Below, piece after piece: positions 57,545-64,000 of a stretch of DNA of 64,000 nt. Each line of letters opens with the position of its first letter. Positions within the stretch are counted from its first letter, which is position 1. A program made the translations under genes and the position numbers. The notes beneath the pieces were generated by a model. That model did not search any database. It saw only the letters and a program-made list of their open reading frames with translations, and was not told the origin of the DNA. The DNA comes from Saccharomycopsis phalli (Eukaryota > Ascomycota > Saccharomycetes > Ascoideales > Saccharomycopsidaceae), in contig CP073214.1 of the NCBI GenBank assembly GCA_020342235.1, positions 744,001 through 808,000 on the forward strand, in the 5' to 3' direction.

Positions 57545-60177
57545 CCTATGTGGTTAGACTTTTTTTGAAATCCTGATGGTCAGATCATTATTAGTAAGAA
57601 ATCGCACCCTCATTACCCGCCCAACGGCGCCAGATGCTTCATGGAGAATGTGAAGAGATCGGTGGAAATGTAGAACGCAACAGCACACATTTAGTAGTGT
57701 AATTCGGTCGCATATCATAGAACAAGTTTATTTCTCTGGCCTTGGACATCTTTGACGAAGTGGATTGTAACGTGGATTGAGATAGTAATATCCAGAGTAG
57801 TCGGCAACGGTGAGTGGATTTCCCCAGTTGGTATAGATTTTCAAATATCATCAATGCCTGATAGAGAATCGAAATCGGCCCATTAGAGAGATCATCGCAT
57901 TTATTTTTTTTTTGCTGTAATTGGAGATTGGAATGTATCAGATGCATCGGAGATCGGACCGGAAATATCCAAGTAAAACCATAAATCCAAGACTATCTCG
58001 GCTATTTTAACAAAGTTATATATCATATCAATGTCTTTGAAGCGTACTATTATACGATAGATAATATTTGAAAGATGAAACCTAATCGGCTGAAATGACA
58101 TATAATTTTGCTTTTGACCACATTCTCCAGAAGCATGCTCAAAATTTTTATACAAATAAAAGGTGTTCTTCTCTCGGCTTTCAGATAGCAGCGCCTTTCT
58201 TAGCCGTGGGGTAACCATTTCTCTTGGCAGCCTACTGTAGTTATAGACATCAAGTAAGTAAGTACTGTTTCTATTATTATCATTATTATCAGTGATAATC
58301 ATCTCGTTGCCCTGTAGGTCTATACTATCCTTTTGGCGGAAAGGCATGTACTGTCGAATAGAACGCATTTGGCCAGAAGAAAAAATACAAGCCAGCCGAA
58401 ATACAGTCTGGTATACGGGCATCTTAGAAATACTATGGCTATTCTACGCCTCGCATCCAGTTATTGAACTGTTAGTGTACTCTGACCAACAAGTACTGAA
58501 CTTTCAACTTTTAAACTGCAAAGTGATCGGCAGTCATTCAAGATCGCCGAATAAGCCGCGTAAACTTAACCTTCAGATGGCCTCATATATATCCTTTAAT
58601 GCAGCGAGTTGAAAATCATGGATTAATTAGTCTTTTCAAAACAAGCACGAAGGTTCGGAGAGTAAGGCTTACCCTGTGTATATTAGAATTCTTATATTGT
58701 AAAATGACCTAATAATGGAGAATAAACTTAGCGGTAAGGCTTATTCAATCTTTGACAAGTCTTTACTTACTAGACAAGGCTTTCATTTCGAATAAACGAC
58801 TTGTCCTTTGTAGATGTTTATAAGTTAAACTAGCGAGTTGGAAACATGTAAAAGGACCACGGAATTTTCTCTAATACTCTGAGACACTAGAACGTATTTC
58901 TTATGGTGTATCAACAACTTAAGATTACGGATGCTAGAATGTTTGGTACTAGTTGTCATACAAAACAGCAACCTATTTAAGACATTCTAAATATTACTAT
59001 TAGCCTCAAATTTGCTCGCGTTAGCTTTTGCTTTTTGTAAAACATGTATCCGCCTAGTACTGGTTAGACTTTGTAGCAACTTCGTATTCCAGAATGTCAT
59101 GACGCAACCCACGGATGAGGAAATACGGAATACAATACTGAAATACACACTAGTGAAGAGACATGTACCCCTTCACTGGAATATTAGTATAAGGTTTTGC
59201 TGGCTTGACGGAGAATATGCTTGCTCATCCTAGCGGAATTTAAGCTTTTGAGTCTATATGTGCTTCCCATCGTAAATGAGCGAACTGTGATGGACTATCA
59301 AAGCAATGAGGGTAGTTTGATAACTTTGATAGCTGAACAGTAAATTTATACAGAAAAAGAAAATATAAAATGAACCATTACGTCATTTTGTAAATACGCA
59401 ATTACTGTAGCATTTGCAATACGTTGATCTAACGATATGAAAAGAATACACATATATATTTATTTCTGTCTTAAAGATAAAGTCAATACAATGCGATTCC
59501 TTCGTAATACTTTGCTGACCATGCTCATAAGCAATCCTATTCCCAATGGAATCTTAATTATCATTGTGGCTCTGAAAACTTACAATAACAATAAGAGCAG
59601 GTACCAGGGGCCTTTCCCTACTTTCCTAAACCAGAAAAAACCGAACTCACTTTCTGACGCATTAAAACTTGGGCAAGTATCATAATAATACATTCGCGGC
59701 ATGTCTTACCAAAATGCTCGTCTACGCATGTCTTAAACTTATCAGACACTCAATTGAATAGTGAAAATTTCATCTCATAATTGAGTTAATTAATAGAAAA
59801 ATTCTGTGTCTTAAACTTACAATTCACTTAATGGGCTATCAAAATTTTATTTATAATCGAGATGACCTGTGTAATACAATGTCTTAAACATGAAACCAAT
59901 GAATGTCATTCGTTAAGTGCATATATTGGGTGCTTATTATAATGCAAACCAACCTGTTAACAAGCGTGGCCAACCTGGAATTGCGAGGTAAAAGTGACGC
60001 AAACTCCTGGTGCTTCTCACGCTTCAAGACAACTCTGCAGTCAGTCAACTGGTACATCATCAATTCTGCCAGACATCACGTCTCATTACATACATAACTG
60101 ACACCTAGCAGCAGCAGCAGGTATAGAGACAACTTGAATCAACTTGGTTGTCGGACTTCCACCACCCGCCCAAAAAT
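57545..60177. other. 2.6-kb gene-poor region between CCC2 and RIO1
   Basis: Apart from a possible orphan frame (57901-58422), nothing here looks like a conserved gene. Several frames of 60-80 codons exist without protein-like features; one at 59491-59685 encodes a short hydrophobic stretch. Around 58703-58730 the string aaatgaccta...atgg resembles part of the dispersed repeat at 571-585, a weak match. A cagcagcagcagg run lies near 60110. No tRNA or other RNA gene was recognised. Confidence 0.35.
57901..58422 (-). CDS. Possible orphan gene, 173 codons
   Basis: An open frame with a proper ATG at 58422. The product has a hydrophobic/aromatic C-terminal third (IIYRIIVRFKDIDMIYNFVKIAEIVLDLWFYLD), a basic middle (REMVTPRLRKALL) and an Asn/Asp run (DNNDNNRN). 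No family is recognised. A second frame of 102 codons overlaps its end on the same strand (57639-57947), so a further intron joining the two is conceivable but no clear splice signals were identified. Its length makes chance unlikely but not excluded in a 2.6-kb gap. Confidence 0.35.
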   Translation of the reverse strand: MPVYQTVFRLACIFSSGQMRSIRQYMPFRQKDSIDLQGNEMIITDNNDNNRNSTYLLDVYNYSRLPREMVTPRLRKALLSESREKNTFYLYKNFEHASGECGQKQNYMSFQPIRFHLSNIIYRIIVRFKDIDMIYNFVKIAEIVLDLWFYLDISGPISDASDTFQSPITAKKK

Positions 60178-61497
60178 CTACTTTTTCGCCGTCTTCTTGA
60201 TTAACTTCCGTTTCACATGCTTTTTCATCTTGACCTTCCGTTTCTCTTGCTTCTCTTCTTTAGCCTGCTGTTTGCGAAGCTTCTTCTCGTCTTTATCCTC
60301 ATATTTCTTTCCCTTTAATGGCTTGTCTTCGCGGTCCAGGTATTCATCTTCAATATCACTGTCTTCACTTTCACTTTCCTCGCTTGATGTGTCACCTGAG
60401 CTCTCAGAAATTCCCTCAACCACCATGCTTCGGAAGACATCAATCTTCCCCTCTTTGAATTTACTGAAATCCTCCTCCTCCAAGCTGTTCAAGTCTCGCA
60501 TTAAATACAAACTACGGAATATTTGGTCTTCCTTTTCATCTTCATCTGTCCGCTTGACCTTGTGCTGCTGTAAAACCTTGGTTAAATCAACCTGGGTCTC
60601 TTCGACGCTTTCACCGTATTGCTTTTTCACATCAATTAGCTCCTCAGAAACAAATTTGAAAATCTCCTTCTCCATATAAACCTCCAAATTATGTTTCTTC
60701 TCGAAGTAGTCATTAATGTTTTTAATATCCATTCGGAGAAAGTCCAACGCCATTGGATGGCTCGGCTCTATGGACTGAGACACATCGATAATATACACTT
60801 TGCCTTGGTGAATAATTAAATTATACTCGCTCAAATCCGCATGTATCAATTTGCACTTCTGATACATCAACCGCATATTCACGACAACTTCTTCATAAAC
60901 TCTCTGTACCTCCTCACTACTTTCAAATTCATAGTCCTTCAATTTCGGAGCGGGCCAACCCTTTCTATCTGAGGACAAAAATTCCATCATCAAAATGTTC
61001 GATCGCAACTCCACTGGCTCGGGCACATTAAACCCGTTTAACTTTAATCGCTTCAAATTACGAAACTCCTTCTCACTCCACACTCGTATTAACTTTCGGG
61101 GATTTATCTTATTACTGTTCTTAAAGTGCTTGAACCGGAACTCTCCATTAATGTATCGCTCTCTGTCTTTGAAAACTAGAACCGATGTCTTGTAGACTTT
61201 AATTGCATATTGCATATCTGTTTCGTCATTAATTCCATAGTATATGTTCGCCTCCTTACCAGTACTGAGACATCCGTCAATTTTGCTAAGCAAGCCACTT
61301 TTGATAAATTTATTCAACTGCCTCCAGGTCTTTGGATCAATGGCATTCTCAATTGTAGCCCGGTCACTCTTATCCTTTTCGATCCTCACGGACTTAGTAC
61401 TATCCTTAAGCTTATCAGAATACCTCGCCAAAATATTTCCATTGACCGAATCATCATAAGAGATGTTTAAATCTTCGATCTTACCCTCCAAACTCAT
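60178..61497 (-). CDS. RIO1: Rio1: atypical protein kinase/ATPase of 40S maturation
   Basis: A 439-residue RIO-family kinase. It has the RIO ATP loop STGKEANIYYG, AIKVYKTS, the catalytic HADLSEYNLI and the metal-binding IIDVSQSIEPSHP, all in the Rio1 spelling rather than Rio2 or Rio3. The C-terminal 110 residues are acidic (SSEESESEDSDIEDEY) then strongly basic (KKLRKQQAKEEKQEKRKVK), as in yeast Rio1. It acts in late cytoplasmic maturation of the small ribosomal subunit and in rDNA regulation. A PAC-like gatgag (minus strand) lies at 61561-61556, about 60 bp upstream, as in many ribosome-biogenesis genes. Confidence 0.95.
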   Translation of the reverse strand: MSLEGKIEDLNISYDDSVNGNILARYSDKLKDSTKSVRIEKDKSDRATIENAIDPKTWRQLNKFIKSGLLSKIDGCLSTGKEANIYYGINDETDMQYAIKVYKTSVLVFKDRERYINGEFRFKHFKNSNKINPRKLIRVWSEKEFRNLKRLKLNGFNVPEPVELRSNILMMEFLSSDRKGWPAPKLKDYEFESSEEVQRVYEEVVVNMRLMYQKCKLIHADLSEYNLIIHQGKVYIIDVSQSIEPSHPMALDFLRMDIKNINDYFEKKHNLEVYMEKEIFKFVSEELIDVKKQYGESVEETQVDLTKVLQQHKVKRTDEDEKEDQIFRSLYLMRDLNSLEEEDFSKFKEGKIDVFRSMVVEGISESSGDTSSEESESEDSDIEDEYLDREDKPLKGKKYEDKDEKKLRKQQAKEEKQEKRKVKMKKHVKRKLIKKTAKK

Positions 61498-61555
61498 TGC
61501 ATCTCTCTTTAACCTTAGGTCGACAAAAGAAAAAAAGTTATAAAATCAGGGTAAC

Positions 61556-61561
61556 CTCATC
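61556..61561 (-). promoter_or_regulatory. PAC-like element upstream of RIO1
   Basis: The minus strand reads gatgag, the core of the polymerase A and C box found in front of ribosome-biogenesis genes. Six bases alone are weak evidence; position and gene class give it some weight. Confidence 0.3.
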
Positions 61562-62456
61562 TACATTACGACTTGCAAAAAAAAAAAAACGAAACAAAAC
61601 AGCTTCAACTGGTTTAGAGCCCTTTTAAATTTTCGTTTGAAACCAGAAGTTCGCTGTGCAGTGCATGTATCTAGTCTTGCCAGGGATAGAAGGCCTTTGA
61701 GCAGCTACCATCAAAATCACTTCGCAACATATTTTAAAAATAGAAATATGCATAAAGTCACCATGTCCTCAGCCTCTGGGAGTTTAGCCATGTAATTACA
61801 GTGGATTACCTAACAACACAATAAAGGACTAACGCATAATTGTTACCCGGGAAGCTACAGACAATGCTTGAATTGGGCATCTGCATAGCTATTTTGGGCC
61901 AGGCACAGATAATAAGACCAACCAATTTGATCGGAGGCAACCCTTGTCGTTGTATATATAAATATTTTTTACTTGAATTTTTGAGTATATCTTTTCGGTC
62001 CGTTGACGGCCTCATGGTGTAAAACGAGACTAACAAAATTAGATTTAGGTTTTGGCATTTATTTGTGGCGATTTTATGTTAAAATTTATGGTAACACCAG
62101 TTGTATCACCACGAAAACATGCGTATTCACGCATTGGAACCAGCTACCCCAATCACCGTATACAGTATACAGAGGGTGAAACATGTACCTATTTTCTACA
62201 AATTTGTCTAGTAGTGGGGGTGAAAGACAAATTAACGGTTAGTGGTACCTGGCGCATGTGTCTGCAATGTATAGTAATGTATGTCTTTAAGTCTTAGACA
62301 ATCTGCTACTGGGTTAAATTGTAAATCATCACTTTTATATATTATGGGCATTCCGATCTGGACCAGTTTTTTTTTACTCCAACGAGCTAATTACCTGACC
62401 CTCACATACTATACGTGGAATACAATTCTTTCTTCTAATAAGTTACCTTAACTTAA
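61562..62456. other. Left part of the RIO1 / TEC1 divergent region
   Basis: About 0.9 kb with no convincing gene. It includes a 13-nt A-run near 61577-61589. Together with the repeat array to the right it probably forms the long regulatory region of TEC1, which is typical for morphogenesis regulators in Candida. Confidence 0.4.
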
Positions 62457-62625
62457 GTCACTCCTTTAAACATCAGTTTAAGAAAGAATTGCCTTCTATT
62501 AATTCAACAGAAGTCAAATTTAGCTTGCTACTGCTACAACAAATAAAATAACAAGATAAACACACTGTCACTCCTTTAACATTTAGTCACTCCTTTACTG
62601 TCATTCCTTTTACTGTCGTTCCTTA
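62457..62625 (+). promoter_or_regulatory. Five-copy GTCAYTCCTTTA-like array upstream of TEC1
   Basis: Copies occur at 62457-62469 (gtcactcctttaa), 62567-62579 (same), 62586-62597 (gtcactccttta), 62600-62610 (gtcattccttt) and 62615-62625 (gtcgttcctta). The fourth contains cattcc, the consensus TEA/ATTS-domain site CATTCY; the others differ from it by one base. The array ends 35 bp before the ATG of TEC1, which encodes a TEA-domain protein, so autoregulation is an obvious possibility. It may alternatively lie in the 5' leader. Confidence 0.5.
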
Positions 62626-62660
62626 CACTATATTATAACAAAACAAAACTTTTTATCAAC

Positions 62661-64000
62661 ATGTTTGAAGAAGACCGCAAGAATTTGCCAATGATTGTTG
62701 ATATTTCTATCAGCGACGATGGCAGACAAATTTACCAAGTTCATGAGACCAAAGCTCCAGTTCGAATGAAGATGCCAAGCACCGGTGATGCCAAAATTGA
62801 AGTTAAAGATGAAAAAGACATTGGAAAGAGATCTTTTGACGAAGTTGGCGGATACGAGGAAGTTTCTAAGAAGCAAATGAAGTTCGACAGAAGTCCAGCT
62901 TTCAAGCGTTTTGAAGACGAAACCGAAGTATGGGGACCTGAGGCTGAAGCTGCATTTGAGGAGGCGTTGAGAATTATTCCAAAAAACGGCTTGAGTAAAA
63001 TCAAGGTTAGTGGAAGATCTTGTGGGCGAAATGAGTTAATCAGTGACTACATCTTGCAAGAGACTGGGAAGTTGCGTACCCGGAAGCAAGTAAGTAGTCA
63101 CATCCAAGTTATTAAGAACTTGAAGAAGAACCAAGAGATTATTACTTTGATTAATAATGGGCCTAGTGACCCAAATTCTTTGAAGAAGTTTGAGGAGGTA
63201 TTTTCTAAAATCACTTTTCAAAAATCCATTGGTGAGAACACGCAGTTGATGAACATCAACAAAAAGACGAGTCGCCGCAGATTCTCGTACAACCCAAAGG
63301 CCAACTGCGAGGTTGGATTGCAAGGCTTTGAAATGAAATACTTGAATAAGTCCTTGTCGGTCTTGAAGTCAAAAGAATTTGACACTCCATTGAAATTGAA
63401 GAGTGATGCAAACATTGGCAATAGATTCCCAGGTTTGTTTGAATTGGTTAGCAACAACACTATTCCATCGTTACATGGAATGTGTAAATTGAGTTTGCCA
63501 AGCAACTTCAACCAGGAGAAGAACATTGGCAATTATAACACTAACATCAACTTGGAGTTGAAAAACTTGTCGGTGAACGAGTCCAGCTGGTCTTGTCTTA
63601 CTGTTGTTTATTCTTTCGGCCAGGAGGTCGTGAGATTAAGTGACTCTGTCCAAATTGTTAACCAACACGTTGCAAACGGAGTCAAGAACATTGAAGTAAA
63701 GGTTAAGTTTGCCACTGAATTTTGGGATGCTTTCTTTGCCTCATTGGAGAAGGCTAATGCTGGTAACTTGTATGATGATAATCAAAAGAATGTTGCCATC
63801 AGAGCTATCACTGTCAAGCAGATTATCTTCAAGGATAACTTTGCTATGGAGGGCCCTCAAGCTCCTGCAAGTATCTTGAAGAAGGATATCAGATCCATCT
63901 TATTGTGGGAATTTTTGCGGGTGAATAGCCCTGCAAAGGCAATGACGTCTGTCAGAAGAATCCACTTACCAACTACCCAGTCACCACAGTTGGCTACTCC
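62661..64000 (+). CDS. TEC1: Tec1: TEA/ATTS-domain transcription factor (partial, runs off right edge)
   Basis: The frame is open from the ATG at 62661 to the window end (446 codons seen). The TEA domain occupies about residues 91-155: VWGPEAEAAFEEALRIIP, then KIKVSGRSCGRNELISDYI and the recognition helix region TRKQVSSHIQVIKNLKKN. The rest is Asn/Ser/Lys-rich with folded-looking stretches (LTVVYSFGQEVVRLSDSVQIV). Tec1 activates filamentation, adhesion and biofilm genes in Saccharomyces and Candida, downstream of MAPK and PKA signals. The start follows an AT-rich leader and a repeat array with TEA-type sites. The C-terminus is not in the window. Confidence 0.92.
   Translation, partial: MFEEDRKNLPMIVDISISDDGRQIYQVHETKAPVRMKMPSTGDAKIEVKDEKDIGKRSFDEVGGYEEVSKKQMKFDRSPAFKRFEDETEVWGPEAEAAFEEALRIIPKNGLSKIKVSGRSCGRNELISDYILQETGKLRTRKQVSSHIQVIKNLKKNQEIITLINNGPSDPNSLKKFEEVFSKITFQKSIGENTQLMNINKKTSRRRFSYNPKANCEVGLQGFEMKYLNKSLSVLKSKEFDTPLKLKSDANIGNRFPGLFELVSNNTIPSLHGMCKLSLPSNFNQEKNIGNYNTNINLELKNLSVNESSWSCLTVVYSFGQEVVRLSDSVQIVNQHVANGVKNIEVKVKFATEFWDAFFASLEKANAGNLYDDNQKNVAIRAITVKQIIFKDNFAMEGPQAPASILKKDIRSILLWEFLRVNSPAKAMTSVRRIHLPTTQSPQLAT

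Noticed and set aside
1-64000. CRISPR array or bacterial operon
   Set aside because: No spaced direct repeats of that type; the genes are yeast-like with introns and individual promoters.

Overview
The window looks like nuclear DNA from a budding yeast of the CUG-Ser clade (Candida/Debaryomyces/Metschnikowia relatives). About 28 genes are recognisable protein genes on both strands, with short intergenic gaps, and their products match Saccharomyces/Candida families over most of their length. The clade call rests on CTG codons at positions where the families carry serine: UBA4 at 3984 (the S of SNLHRQ) and HOS2 at 8340 and 8775. Residues printed as Leu but encoded by CTG should therefore be read as Ser. 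I cannot name the species. The alignments behind these calls are from memory.

Layout, left to right. 0-1.2 kb: decayed dispersed repeat. 1.3-9.6 kb: STP-family zinc-finger factor, UBA4, a small membrane protein, PIB2 and HOS2. 10.6-21.1 kb: PUF4, a GRE2-type reductase, ERG4, LIA1 and PMA1. 21.1-24.1 kb: a gene-poor gap. 24.1-37.7 kb: UTP15/AIP1 (divergent), a second copy of the dispersed repeat, MTC2, a large ZZ-domain protein resembling the autophagy receptor NBR1, INH1, a probable PEX8, and an SSA-type Hsp70. 37.8-41.3 kb: two AFT-domain transcription factors flanking a small secreted cysteine-rich peptide, all on the minus strand. 41.5-57.5 kb: EXG1-type glucanase, an unknown 484-residue protein, MNP1/RPB9 (divergent), TPK2, CHK1, RGD1, an ECM3-type transporter and a CCC2-type copper ATPase. 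57.5-60.2 kb: another gene-poor gap. 60.2-64 kb: RIO1 and the start of TEC1, which runs off the right edge.

Four genes (GRE2-like, AIP1, MNP1, RPB9) have no usable ATG in their long reading frame. All four are resolved by one tiny intron of 40-45 nt after a 16-47 nt first exon. Each has a GTRNGT-type donor and a branch-point-like motif whose A lies 7-9 nt from the AG end, and each restores the expected N-terminus.

Several genes belong to nutrient signalling and filamentation in yeasts (STP amino-acid sensing, PIB2-TORC1, TPK2-PKA, TEC1), but nothing in the sequence shows they work as a cluster. The least ordinary items are the NBR1-like receptor, the defensin-patterned secreted peptide between the AFT paralogues, the repeat array in front of TEC1 that contains a TEA-factor site, the paired sterol-response sites in front of ERG4, and the very short introns.
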